Assembly (NCBI GenBank): GCA_934130435.1
Contig: CAKOYB010000001.1
Coordinates: forward strand, 1-64,000
Length of the DNA stretch: 64,000 nt
Reading direction: 5' to 3'
Source: an uncultured Clostridia bacterium
GTDB taxonomy: Bacteria; Bacillota; Clostridia; TANB77; CAG-508
Both the position numbers and the translations under genes were made by a program. The notes under the pieces are model-generated. The model saw only the letters and a program-made list of their open reading frames with translations. It had not been told where the DNA came from and did no database searches. Below, one piece after another: positions 16,669 through 24,971 of this stretch (position 1 is the first letter of the stretch; each line of letters opens with the position of its first letter).

Positions 16669-17238
16669 ATGATTGGTGACATGATATCAAAAGCTAGAAA
16701 AGAAAAAGGAATGACAAAAACTGAACTTGCTAGACTTACAGAGATTAATATTGGTCATTTAACTCACATTGAAAAAGGTGAAAGAAATCCAAGTCATAAA
16801 GCTTTAAAAAACATTTGTAAGGCTTTGAATATTCCTTATCAGCAATTAATGTATACATATGATAAAACTGTAAATGAAGAACAAGAGTCTTATAATGTCA
16901 TAAAACATATATCTTATAATAAAATGATAGCTGTAGACAACATTGGTGGTTTTATTGATTGTCCTCCTAATGTTCCAAGTTCTGCAATTGCATTAAAAGT
17001 CAAAGATGATTCAATGACATCTGTTTTTCCAAAAAATTCTTATGTATATGTGGAATTTAATTCCCCGCTTTCTAATAAGGATTTTGGTGTTTTTTGCTAT
17101 AATAATAAAATATTAATAAGAAAATTCTTTGTTAGAAACGGAAAAATCACATTAAAAGCTTCTAATAAAGATTTTGAAGATATTAAAGTGTCAGATAATG
17201 ACATATTCTATATTATTGGAAAGATTCTTGAAAAATAA
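16669..17238 (+). CDS. XRE regulator fused to S24 (LexA/CI-like) peptidase domain
   Basis: N-terminal HTH (about residues 1-65: ISKARKEKGMTKTELARLTE, INIGHLTHIEKGERNPSHKA) followed by an S24 domain. The Ser in KVKDDSMTSVFPKNSYVY and the Lys in KILIRKFF fit the Ser/Lys dyad. The Ala-Gly cleavage site of classical CI/LexA is not obvious, so self-cleavage is uncertain. ATG 16669 is preceded by AAAAGAGG; an upstream ATG at 16639 has no such site. 189 residues. It resembles phage repressors but no phage genes adjoin it, so a domesticated or housekeeping stress regulator is likely. Confidence 0.87.
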   Translation: MIGDMISKARKEKGMTKTELARLTEINIGHLTHIEKGERNPSHKALKNICKALNIPYQQLMYTYDKTVNEEQESYNVIKHISYNKMIAVDNIGGFIDCPPNVPSSAIALKVKDDSMTSVFPKNSYVYVEFNSPLSNKDFGVFCYNNKILIRKFFVRNGKITLKASNKDFEDIKVSDNDIFYIIGKILEK

Positions 17239-17324
17239 AATTATTTTTTATCAAAAATACTTGATTTTAAAAATTTATAATAATATAATATTTATACTAA
17301 AGATGAAAATTTGAGGAGAAAAAA

Positions 17325-17786
17325 ATGGAATTATTAAAAAATATATTTTTTAATACAGATAAATTAATTCAAGGTTCTAGTGTTAAAATTTCATACACTG
17401 GTTGTTTATATAATGAACATTCTTCTAATGTTTATCTACATTATGGATATGATAACGAATGGAAAGAAATAAATGAAATTCAAATGGAAAAAACCGATCT
17501 AGGTTTCCAAGCAGAATTAATTCTGCTTCCTTATTCTACATTAAATCTTTGCTTCAGAGATGATAATGGAAATTGGGATAATAATCAGAATGCTAATTAC
17601 ATATTTGATATTTCACCTGTAGAGACTGCTTTAACATTATGTGAAGAAAACTCTGTTGATACTCGAAGACCATTAAGAAAATCATATATTTGGAGTAAAA
17701 AAATAAGATTAGCTATATATAAAATATTAGTTTATGTTCCAAAATTAATATCAGGAAATTATAAAAGAAAAATAACAGAAGAATAA
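17325..17786 (+). CDS. CBM25-like carbohydrate-binding protein
   Basis: Residues about 12-100 match the starch-binding CBM25-like fold: SSVKISYTGCLYN, NVYLHYGYDNEWKEINEI, FQAELILLPYSTLNLCFRD and DNGNWDNNQNANYIFDI. No signal peptide or catalytic domain is visible, so it is probably cytoplasmic. The last ~50 residues are basic and amphipathic. Cytoplasmic proteins of this type are frequent in Clostridia and may bind glycogen-like polymer, which is inference. Gap to the upstream regulator is 86 bases. Confidence 0.8.
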   Translation: MELLKNIFFNTDKLIQGSSVKISYTGCLYNEHSSNVYLHYGYDNEWKEINEIQMEKTDLGFQAELILLPYSTLNLCFRDDNGNWDNNQNANYIFDISPVETALTLCEENSVDTRRPLRKSYIWSKKIRLAIYKILVYVPKLISGNYKRKITEE

Positions 17787-17818
17787 TAAAATAAAAAGTA
17801 ATTTCTCGTATTTTTGTT

Positions 17819-17860
17819 AAAGAAAAAGAATGTCAATTGAATTTGACATTCTTTTTCTTT
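17819..17860. terminator. bidirectional terminator
   Basis: 18-bp perfect stem (17819-17836 with 17843-17860) with a six-base loop; core GAATGTCAA/TTGACATTC flanked by A and T runs. It ends both the CBM25-like gene and the SDR gene. Confidence 0.93.
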
Positions 17861-18584
17861 ATATATTCCAACCTCCATTAACGGAAATTATTTGCCCTGA
17901 TATATATTCATCATCTATTAGCCATCTTATGCTTTTTACAATTTCCTCTGGCTCAGCTATTCTTCCTAATGGAATTTCCTTTTTTATCTCTTCTAGATCC
18001 TCTTTAGTTAAATCTTTATTCATATCTGTATTTATTAACCCTGGTGCAATTGAATTAACTCTTATATTTGATGGTCCTAATTCTTTTGCCAGTGCTTTGG
18101 TCATTCCGTCTACAGCTGCTTTTGAAGCACTATAATGTACCTCGCATGATGCACCCATAATTCCCCAAATTGAAGAAATATTAATAATACATCCTTTTTT
18201 ATTATGTATCATATTTTCTAATACTTCCTGTGTACAATAAAAAACTGAGTTTAAGTTTACATTCATCATTGTATTCCAGTCTTCTTCTGTTATATCCATA
18301 AAAGGTTTTATTTGATCTATTCCAGCATTATTTATTAATATATCTATGTTTTTAAACTTATCCAAAGTAAATTTAACTAATTTTTTTACTTCGTCCTTTT
18401 TAGAAACATCAGCTTTAAAAGTCTCTATATGAATATTATCCTCTGCTAGTTCTTTTTTAATTTCTTCTGCTGCTTCTTGTGACTTATTATAATTTAAAAC
18501 AACATTATAGTTTTCCTTAGCTAATGTTCTTACTATCGCAGCTCCAATTCCTCTTGAGCCACCTGTAACAATTATTGTTTTCAT
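17859..18584 (-). CDS. short-chain dehydrogenase/reductase (FabG / YmfI type)
   Basis: Classical SDR: cofactor motif TGGSRGIG at residues 7-14, NNAG at about 88, catalytic Ser in NISSIWG and YSASK (Tyr/Lys) at about 151-155, and C-terminal SGQIISVNGGW. 241 residues. Sequence is compatible with 3-oxoacyl-ACP reductase or with the EF-P 5-aminopentanone reductase (YmfI) subfamily; no fatty-acid genes are near, so I favour neither. AAGGAGG precedes the ATG. It has a ~140-nt leader with an extended -10 promoter. Confidence 0.88.
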   Translation of the reverse strand: MKTIIVTGGSRGIGAAIVRTLAKENYNVVLNYNKSQEAAEEIKKELAEDNIHIETFKADVSKKDEVKKLVKFTLDKFKNIDILINNAGIDQIKPFMDITEEDWNTMMNVNLNSVFYCTQEVLENMIHNKKGCIINISSIWGIMGASCEVHYSASKAAVDGMTKALAKELGPSNIRVNSIAPGLINTDMNKDLTKEDLEEIKKEIPLGRIAEPEEIVKSIRWLIDDEYISGQIISVNGGWNI

Positions 18585-18737
18585 GTGTCCTCCTTTATGA
18601 ATTTGCTTAATATTTTTTATTTTTTTCCAATTATGCTCATTCTTTAAAATGAATAAAGCAATTTAAATCTCCCTTTGTTTTCGCCGATTTGAGTTTCCGA
18701 ATACAATAAGGAAACCTTAAAGGCACTAGCAATTATA
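18585..18737 (-). promoter_or_regulatory. promoter and possibly structured leader of the SDR gene
   Basis: Read on the minus strand, TGCTATAAT (extended -10; TATAAT at 18737-18732) places the transcription start near 18725, giving a ~140-nt leader. Near its 5' end the leader holds GTTTCC/GGAAAC (18715-18710 with 18698-18693), bracketed by CCTTT and AAAGG segments that can pair, followed by an A-rich single-stranded-looking stretch. The GC content is higher than surrounding spacers. I compared it from memory with the common riboswitch families and none fits. Confidence 0.5.
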
Positions 18738-18779
18738 GCATTTTTTATATAATAGGAAACGAGAAATTTTCTAGTATAT

Positions 18780-18817
18780 AAAAAAATCAAGAATTAAGAT
18801 TTCTCAAAACTCTTGAT
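18780..18817 (-). terminator. terminator of the tRNA-Lys/Glu/Thr cluster
   Basis: ATCAAGA at 18786-18792 pairs with TCTTGAT at 18811-18817; the minus-strand reading ends in a run of T. Confidence 0.75.
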
Positions 18818-18821
18818 CTTT

Positions 18822-18897
<76 letters not shown>

Positions 18898-18907
18898 AAT
18901 ATGAAAT

Positions 18908-18982
18908 TGGTGACCCCTACGGGAATCGAACCCATGTCTCCGCCGTGAAAGGGCGATGTCTTAACCGCTTGACCAAGGGGCC
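18908..18982 (-). tRNA. tRNA-Glu (anticodon TTC)
   Basis: Minus strand: GGCCCCT acceptor with AGGGGTC, CGCCCTTTCACGGCG anticodon arm (TTC), T arm GGGTTCGATTCCC, CCA encoded. Confidence 0.95.
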
Positions 18983-18986
18983 TCAT

Positions 18987-19062
18987 TGGTGAGCCATCGC
19001 AGACTCGAACTGCGGACAACTTGATTAAAAGTCAAGTGCTCTACCACCTGAGCTAATGGCCC
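18987..19062 (-). tRNA. tRNA-Lys (anticodon TTT)
   Basis: Minus strand: GGGCCAT/ATGGCTC acceptor, anticodon loop CTTTTAA (TTT), T arm CAGTTCGAGTCTG, CCA encoded. First of three tandem tRNA genes separated by 4-10 bases. Confidence 0.95.
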
Positions 19063-19165
19063 ATGTCACCAATAATTAATAATATAAGCAGTCTTAAGTG
19101 CGACTGCCTATATATCATACTATATTTTTTCTCTCATGTCAATTGTTTTGTTAAAATTTTTAAAA

Positions 19166-19351
19166 TTATTTATTTAATTTTTCAATTATTTCATTGACAT
19201 CTATTCCATGTACCATACATGCTTCTTCTATAGTTTCTGCTTGTGAAGCAGGACATCCTAAGCAGTGCATTCCTGCTTCTAATAATATTTCTGCTTTTTC
19301 TGGGCTATTTTCTAATAATTCCCCTATTGTCATATTTTTATCAATTTTCAT
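19166..19351 (-). CDS. DUF1858 redox-disulfide domain protein
   Basis: 61 residues, one DUF1858 domain: MTIGELLENSPEKAEILLEA, GMHCLGCPASQAETIEEAC. The CLGC pair is the conserved redox/metal site of this family, often linked to hybrid-cluster or electron-transfer proteins. ATG 19351 has GAAAG upstream; a TTG at 19363 is the alternative. Monocistronic, divergent from the secretion cluster. Confidence 0.88.
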   Translation of the reverse strand: MKIDKNMTIGELLENSPEKAEILLEAGMHCLGCPASQAETIEEACMVHGIDVNEIIEKLNK

Positions 19352-19483
19352 TTTATCTTTCAAATATATTAAAAATATATTTTCTCCTTTCTAATTTTTT
19401 AATTATTTTATCATATTTTTTTAAAAAAGTATAGACAATATAAAAAATTTATTGTATTATGGTAAAAAATGTAAAAGGTGGTG

Positions 19484-19636
19484 ATGTGTATTGATGTATT
19501 ATTAGTTTTATTTTTTATCTTTTTTATTTTAAATGTTTCTATTTGTTTTTATTCAATTTATTTATTTTTTGATATAAAAATTTTCCACAATTTGCAAGGT
19601 TCAAAATTAAATATTAAGAAAAATTCTTTATTTTAG
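19484..19636 (+). CDS. 50-residue membrane peptide heading the T4SS-like cluster
   Basis: ATG 19484 preceded by AAGGTGG at good spacing. The product, starting MCIDVLLVLFFIFFILNVSI, is one long hydrophobic segment (residues 4-30) plus a short basic tail ending KKNSLF. The stop TAG at 19634-19636 contributes the first G of the GGAG ribosome site of the VirD4-like gene, so the two are tightly linked. No family recognised. It may be a small accessory of the secretion channel. Confidence 0.65.
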   Translation: MCIDVLLVLFFIFFILNVSICFYSIYLFFDIKIFHNLQGSKLNIKKNSLF

Positions 19637-19645
19637 GAGTAGTCT

Positions 19646-21373
19646 ATGTTTGTTAGTACTTTTAAGAGAAGGCTTATTTTTGTTTGTCTTTTTATGTTTT
19701 TAATCTTTTTCTTATATCTTTATTTTTTTTATTCAATTTTTTTGTCTGATAGTATAATTATTTTCTTTGCTATTCATCCATTTAATATTTGTAAAGAATA
19801 CCCTAATGAATGGTTTATTTTTAAGAAATTCTTTATTATCACGGCTTTTTTCTCTAACTTAATTATTTCAAATGTTTTATATTCAAATATTTTTAATAAG
19901 TCTTCTCAAACAAGTTATAACAATTATTCTCCATCTAATTTATCAGATTTATCATTGTATCTTGGAAATAACACTTTAAATGAACCTATATATATTCCCT
20001 CTTCTGGATTATATCAAAATATTCTTGTTACTGGAACAATAGGAACTGGCAAGACCAGCTCTGCTCTTTATCCTTTCACCCAGCAATTAATTTCATATAA
20101 ATGTAATTCTTCGACTGAAAAAATTGGAATTCTTATATTGGATGTAAAGGGAAACTACTTTAAACAAGTAAAAAAATATTGTTATGATTACAACAGAATT
20201 AATGATTTAATTATTATTGATTTAAATAATTCTACTTTTTATAATCCTCTGGATAAACCATATTTGAAAGCATCAGTTTTAGCTAATAGATTAAAAACAA
20301 TTCTTTGTTTATTTTCAAAAAACAATTCTGAATCATATTGGTTAGATAAAGCAGAGCAGGTCCTTGCTGAGTGCATTAAACTATGTAGACTTTATAATAA
20401 TAACTATGTAACTTTTTTAGAAATTCATAATTTAATTACAATACCTAATTATTATTCTGATAAAGTTAAACAGCTAAGAGAACTTTTTATATCTGGAGCT
20501 TTTTCAGAAAAAGACTGTTTTAGTCTATTATCTTCCTTAAATTTTTTTGAAAAGGAATTTTCTCAATTAGATCCCCGAACATTATCTATATTAAAATCAG
20601 AAATCACTCTAATTACTAGTTGTTTTGTTTCTGATTTTGAAATAAAAAATATTTTTTGCCCATCAAAAGAAAAAATAAATTTTCATGGATTCTCTGACTT
20701 AATAAAAAAAGGCAAAATTGTAGTTTTAAATATGAATATCTCAGAATATAAAAATTTGTCAAAAATAATAGCTGCATATTTAAAACTCGATTTTCAGTCA
20801 GAAATCTTGTCTCAACTATCTTATGGCTCAGCTAAACGAACTACAGCTTTTATAAGCGATGAGTATCAAGAGTATGTTACAGAAACTGATGCAGATTTTT
20901 TTTCTCAAAGTAGAGAAGCAAAATGTATTAACATTGTTTCTACTCAAAGCTATACTTCACTTCTTAATACTCTAAATAACAAATATGCTGTTCAAACTAT
21001 TATTCAAAATCTTGTAAATAAATTATGGTTTAGAACAGATGATCTTTTTACAATTGAAGAGGCTCAAAAACAAATTGGAAAAACAGATAAACTTAAATAT
21101 TCTAAAACAATTTCTGAAAACTCAAAAGAAACAAATTATAGTTTTATTGCGAAATCGTTTACTTCTGTAGATTCAAATATTTCAGAGAGCATAAATAGTT
21201 ATTATAACTTTGACTACATTTATGATACTAATTTTTTTACTCAAAATTTAGAGACATTCTCATGTCTCGGTTTTATTTCAAATGGTTCTTATATCTGCCC
21301 TCCTCAAAAAATTTCTTTAATTCCTTATTTTAAAAAAAATCTTAATTCAAATGGAGGTTACAATGAAAAATAA
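19646..21373 (+). CDS. virD4: VirD4/TraG-like coupling ATPase
   Basis: T4SS coupling proteins are inner-membrane hexameric ATPases that bring DNA or protein substrates to the channel. Two N-terminal membrane segments (about residues 8-45 and 56-75), Walker A GTIGTGKTSSALYP at about 131, DVKGNYFKQVKKYC, and Walker B AFISDEYQEYVTE at about 405. 575 residues. GGAG precedes ATG 19646. No relaxase gene is nearby, so the substrate is unknown. The gene runs opposite to replication-leading direction, unlike most neighbours left of the origin. Confidence 0.88.
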   Translation: MFVSTFKRRLIFVCLFMFLIFFLYLYFFYSIFLSDSIIIFFAIHPFNICKEYPNEWFIFKKFFIITAFFSNLIISNVLYSNIFNKSSQTSYNNYSPSNLSDLSLYLGNNTLNEPIYIPSSGLYQNILVTGTIGTGKTSSALYPFTQQLISYKCNSSTEKIGILILDVKGNYFKQVKKYCYDYNRINDLIIIDLNNSTFYNPLDKPYLKASVLANRLKTILCLFSKNNSESYWLDKAEQVLAECIKLCRLYNNNYVTFLEIHNLITIPNYYSDKVKQLRELFISGAFSEKDCFSLLSSLNFFEKEFSQLDPRTLSILKSEITLITSCFVSDFEIKNIFCPSKEKINFHGFSDLIKKGKIVVLNMNISEYKNLSKIIAAYLKLDFQSEILSQLSYGSAKRTTAFISDEYQEYVTETDADFFSQSREAKCINIVSTQSYTSLLNTLNNKYAVQTIIQNLVNKLWFRTDDLFTIEEAQKQIGKTDKLKYSKTISENSKETNYSFIAKSFTSVDSNISESINSYYNFDYIYDTNFFTQNLETFSCLGFISNGSYICPPQKISLIPYFKKNLNSNGGYNEK

Positions 21374-21686
21374 ATTAAATTTTATTTTTTTATTTTCTAT
21401 TTTGTTTTTATTTTTATTCTCGCCTTTTTGTAATGCTGCATATTATCCCGATTTAGTTTCCAAATTATTTAAAGCTTTTGAAAAGATAGAAAGTTGGTTT
21501 TTAAAGCTTTCTACTCCTGCAGCAGCTGTTGCTATATGTACTGGCGTTTTTATGAAAAAATTAAGCTTTGGAGATGAAGAAAAAATCAGAACTGGAAAAA
21601 AAATAATTCGAGGCTCAATTTTTTCATATGCTTTTATTTTATTAACAAATTTAATTCTTTCTGCTATCCAAGCCCTTTTAAAATAG
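21363..21686 (+). CDS. VirB2/TrbC-like pilin or channel protein
   Basis: ATG 21363 follows GGAGG (21353-21357) and overlaps the end of the VirD4-like gene by 11 bases. 107 residues: signal peptide (MKNKLNFIFLFSILFLFLF, likely cut after CNAA), then two hydrophobic segments (STPAAAVAICTGVFM and IFSYAFILLTNLILSAIQAL) separated by a short charged loop. This is the VirB2 pilin topology. Sequence identity in the family is low; position and topology support the call. Confidence 0.72.
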   Translation: MKNKLNFIFLFSILFLFLFSPFCNAAYYPDLVSKLFKAFEKIESWFLKLSTPAAAVAICTGVFMKKLSFGDEEKIRTGKKIIRGSIFSYAFILLTNLILSAIQALLK

Positions 21687-21707
21687 TTCTAAAAGGAGTA
21701 TTTTGTA

Positions 21708-22571
21708 TTGAATAATTCGACCACAAATTTAATTATTAATTCAATTAACACTATGCTTGAAAAAATCTTTTCCTCTGTTGATAATAATCTATACTCTGTA
21801 TTAGATTATTTTGTGTTTATTGATACAGATATATTAAACGATAAATATCTTAATAAAATATTAGGTTCTAATACTTCTGGAATCCTCTTAATTTGTAATT
21901 CTTTGATTTTTGGAATATTATTATTTTTTTCAATTAAATATTTTTTCTCTCATCTTGGTATAACAAACTCAGACCACCCAGTACAATTTATATTTAAACT
22001 AGTTGTTTTTTCAATACTAATGAATTTTTCTTTTTTTATTTGTAAAGAAATTATATATATTGTATCTCTCATTTCTTCATCAATACGACAGATTGGTGAA
22101 CGATTATTTTCATCTTCTATATGTTTTTCGAAATTAATTGAAAATCTAAATGTTATTATTTCTACTAATACTTCTATTGATATATTTTCTTTAGATGGTT
22201 TAATAAAAAGCTTTTTATCTTTTGGTCTTTTAAGTCTTGCAATAACTTATTCTGTAAGATACGTTCTAATAAAAGTTTTTATTTTAATTTCCCCCTTTGC
22301 TTTTATTTGTTTAGTTAACACCTCTACTTCTATTTTTTTCAAGTCATGGATAAAATCCTTTCTTTCTTTATTATTAGAGCAGGTTTTTATTGCTATAGTT
22401 TTAACTTTTATTTTTTCTTTAAATTTTTCATCTTCACAACTCACTTCAAAATTTATTCTAGTTGGATCAATTCTTGTTTTGTCAAAGGCTAATCATTTCG
22501 TTCGAGAACTACTAGGAGGAATTGGAACAGATATTGGGTTAAATTTTTCAAGTATAAAAAAAACATTTTAG
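21708..22571 (+). CDS. VirB6/TrbL-like polytopic T4SS membrane protein
   Basis: 287 residues with about six membrane segments: N-terminal soluble part (1-50), GILLICNSLIFGILLFFSIK, VVFSILMNFSFFICKEII, and a central pair around SVRYVLIKVFILISPFAFIC. The centre plus SWIKSFLSLLLEQVFIAIVL is typical of TrbL/VirB6. It starts with TTG at 21708 after AAGGAG. It ends LGGIGTDIGLNFSSIKKTF. Lies 21 bases after the pilin-like gene. Confidence 0.72.
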   Translation: MNNSTTNLIINSINTMLEKIFSSVDNNLYSVLDYFVFIDTDILNDKYLNKILGSNTSGILLICNSLIFGILLFFSIKYFFSHLGITNSDHPVQFIFKLVVFSILMNFSFFICKEIIYIVSLISSSIRQIGERLFSSSICFSKLIENLNVIISTNTSIDIFSLDGLIKSFLSFGLLSLAITYSVRYVLIKVFILISPFAFICLVNTSTSIFFKSWIKSFLSLLLEQVFIAIVLTFIFSLNFSSSQLTSKFILVGSILVLSKANHFVRELLGGIGTDIGLNFSSIKKTF

Positions 22572-22583
22572 GTAGGTGATTTT

Positions 22584-22868
22584 TTGAAATTTATTTTTCC
22601 TCAAAACTACAATTTTAATAATAAATTTTTGGGTATTATGGATTACTCAACACTAATATTAAATATTATTTTTTATCTTTTTATTTTTTGTATTTCAAAT
22701 TTATTATTTAAAAATATTAATTTAAAAATATTTTTTTGTATTTCTTTTTCTCTTCCTTTATTAATACTTAGCTTAACTGGTATAAATAATGAAAATATTT
22801 TTCTTGTTTTTATATATTTAATATCTTATATTAAAAGACCTAAAATATATTTATTTAAAAAATTTTAA
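22584..22868 (+). CDS. VirB3/PrgI-like small membrane protein
   Basis: 94 residues; starts TTG at 22584 after TAGGTAGGTG. The N-terminus FIFPQNYNFNNKFLGIMDY resembles the (I/F)PxNY...LG-(I/M)-DY opening of PrgI-type VirB3 proteins. Two membrane segments (about 25-45 and 50-68) and a third weak one follow. VirB3 normally partners or is fused with VirB4; here VirB4 lies 7 kb away in the second cluster. Confidence 0.7.
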   Translation: MKFIFPQNYNFNNKFLGIMDYSTLILNIIFYLFIFCISNLLFKNINLKIFFCISFSLPLLILSLTGINNENIFLVFIYLISYIKRPKIYLFKKF

Positions 22869-22941
22869 TTTGTTTTCATTGTATTCATTATTAAAAAATG
22901 TTATAATTTAGTCATATTGTTATTTAAGTGGGTGAATTATA

Positions 22942-23904
22942 ATGAAGTTAGAACAAAATGACATGCCATTGCTTTTTTCTAGCACCGAAATCCCTGATAT
23001 ATTTTTTACCGAATACTTTTCTGGGGCATCAGGTGATTTTATAAAAGTGTATTTATATATATTATTTCTTTCAAAATATAATAAGGATATAAAATTAAAT
23101 GATTTATCAAAGAAAATCGCAATTACTCTTCCAGTTATTCAGGAAGCTCTTTCTTTCTGGGAACAACAAGGAATTATTACTAAAAAGGGTTCTGGTTATA
23201 TTGTAAATAATCTAAATGAAATTGAACTACATAAGCTATATTCACCAAAACTTTCAATTTCAGATAAAACAACTGCAAAAACTGAAAAAGAAAAACTTCG
23301 TTCAAAAGCAATAGAATCTATTAATACTATGTTTTTTCAAGGAATTATGTCACCTTCTTGGTATAGTGATATAGATTTATGGTTTAAGAAATATGAATTT
23401 GATGAAGAAGTAATGATTGCATTATTCAGATATTGTTTTGAAAAATCTGCTCTTCACAGAAATTATGTAAAAGCTGTTGCAGATGCGTGGCACTTAAACA
23501 ATATAAAAACTTTTTCTGAGTTAGATTCCTACTATGAAAAACAGGAAAAAATTAATAAAATAAAAAAGAGTATATCTAAGAAATTAGGTCTAACAAGAAA
23601 ACTAACTCAATACGAAGAAGCTTACATAGAAAAATGGATCTCTGAATATAAATATAATCTTGATGTAATAGAAATAGCCTTGAAAAAAACAACATCAAAA
23701 TCTAATCCTAATTTTGATTACTTAGATAAAATGATTTCAGATTGGTATGACAAAAAACTTTTAAACTCAGATGATGTAAAAAAATATTTATTAGAATTTA
23801 AAAATAAATCTAAGCAAATTAAGGAATTAGAAAAAAAGACTAATTATCAAAATTATGATCAAAGAAATATTACAAACTTTGATGATTTATATGCAAACAA
23901 TTAG
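22942..23904 (+). CDS. dnaD: DnaD-domain replication protein
   Basis: N-terminal winged-helix (about 25-110; EYFSGASGDFIKVYLYIL, WEQQGIITKKGSGYIV) and a C-terminal DnaD-like/DnaB_2 domain (about 215-285; LGLTRKLTQYEEAYIEKWI, YLDKMISDWYDKKL). DnaD proteins help load the replicative helicase. 320 residues. Directly followed by a DnaI-like loader 20 bases on, a pair that is common in Clostridia chromosomes. It begins 73 bases after the VirB3-like gene, with GTGGGTG upstream. Confidence 0.9.
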   Translation: MKLEQNDMPLLFSSTEIPDIFFTEYFSGASGDFIKVYLYILFLSKYNKDIKLNDLSKKIAITLPVIQEALSFWEQQGIITKKGSGYIVNNLNEIELHKLYSPKLSISDKTTAKTEKEKLRSKAIESINTMFFQGIMSPSWYSDIDLWFKKYEFDEEVMIALFRYCFEKSALHRNYVKAVADAWHLNNIKTFSELDSYYEKQEKINKIKKSISKKLGLTRKLTQYEEAYIEKWISEYKYNLDVIEIALKKTTSKSNPNFDYLDKMISDWYDKKLLNSDDVKKYLLEFKNKSKQIKELEKKTNYQNYDQRNITNFDDLYANN

Positions 23905-23924
23905 ACTAAAATGGAGGTTTTAAT

Positions 23925-24914
23925 TTGAATAATTCTACTTTAAAAGCATTGTTAAAAGAATATGAACAATCTCGTTTAGAAAAAGAATTATTATTAGAAA
24001 AAAAATTAAATGATTTTTATGAAAATAATCCTGATGTAAGTTCTATTATTGAAAAAATAAATAGAACTTCAATTGAAATCTCTAAAAATATTCTTTTAAA
24101 CAAAGATCCCAAAAAACAAAAGGAATTAGAATTAATTTTAGAAAAATATAAGAAGGAAAAACAACTGTTATTAAAAAAGTTAAATATATCTGATGATTTT
24201 TTTCTTCCTGATTATTCTTGTAAATTATGTAATGATACTGGATATCTAGTTAACAATAGCACTATTATGTGTAGTTGTTTAAAACAAAAATTATTAAATA
24301 TCGAGTATAATAGATCCAACATTTCTAGTTTGGAAAAAGAAAATTTTAACACGTTTGATTTTAGTGTTTTCTCTAATAATGCAGATGAAAAAAAATATAA
24401 TTCAAATATTTCTCCTAGAGAAAATATCAAAAAAATAAGAAAAATTTGTGAAGACTTTATACAAAACTTTAATAATCCCAAAGAAAAAAATTTACTTTTT
24501 ACAGGCAATACTGGACTTGGAAAAACATTTTTAACAAACTGCATTGCAAATGAATTACTAAAATCCGGTAAAACAGTATTATATCAAACTTCCCCTGTAA
24601 TGCTTGACTCTATACTTGATTATAGATTTGGAAAAAATAATAATTTTAATTATTCCGATTTATTATCTGTCGATTTGTTAATAATAGATGATTTAGGAAC
24701 TGAAAGTTTAAATAATATGAAATTTTCAGAGTTATTTAATATTCTAAATACTAGGCTTTTAAATCAAAATCATCATATAACAAAAACTATAATTTCAACA
24801 AATTTAAGCTTAAATAATTTATTCAAGACATATGATGAAAGAATTTTTTCAAGACTCGCTGGATATTATAATATTTGCAAGTTTTTTGGTGATGATATAC
24901 GTTTAAAAAAATAA
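23925..24914 (+). CDS. dnaI: DnaI/DnaC-like helicase loader ATPase
   Basis: N-terminal coiled region (about 1-85), a Cys cluster CKLCNDTGY ... CSCLKQK (about 96-125) and an AAA+ domain with Walker A FTGNTGLGKTFLTNCIANEL (about 190), Walker B LLIIDDLGTES and sensor STNLSL. Loads DnaB/DnaC helicase onto DNA. The start is TTG 23925 after GGAGG. 329 residues. Convergent with gyrA across a terminator. Confidence 0.92.
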   Translation: MNNSTLKALLKEYEQSRLEKELLLEKKLNDFYENNPDVSSIIEKINRTSIEISKNILLNKDPKKQKELELILEKYKKEKQLLLKKLNISDDFFLPDYSCKLCNDTGYLVNNSTIMCSCLKQKLLNIEYNRSNISSLEKENFNTFDFSVFSNNADEKKYNSNISPRENIKKIRKICEDFIQNFNNPKEKNLLFTGNTGLGKTFLTNCIANELLKSGKTVLYQTSPVMLDSILDYRFGKNNNFNYSDLLSVDLLIIDDLGTESLNNMKFSELFNILNTRLLNQNHHITKTIISTNLSLNNLFKTYDERIFSRLAGYYNICKFFGDDIRLKK

Positions 24915-24925
24915 TACTTTTTAAT

Positions 24926-24960
24926 AAAATAAAAGAGAGGTCAATCCTCTCTTTTATTTT
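24926..24960. terminator. bidirectional terminator between dnaI and gyrA
   Basis: 15-bp perfect stem (AAAATAAAAGAGAGG at 24926-24940, complement at 24946-24960) with a five-base loop. Confidence 0.93.
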
Positions 24961-24971
24961 GTTCTTTTTTG

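Noticed and set aside
16669..17238. Prophage repressor marking an integrated phage
   Set aside because: No integrase, structural or lysis genes in the surrounding 20 kb.
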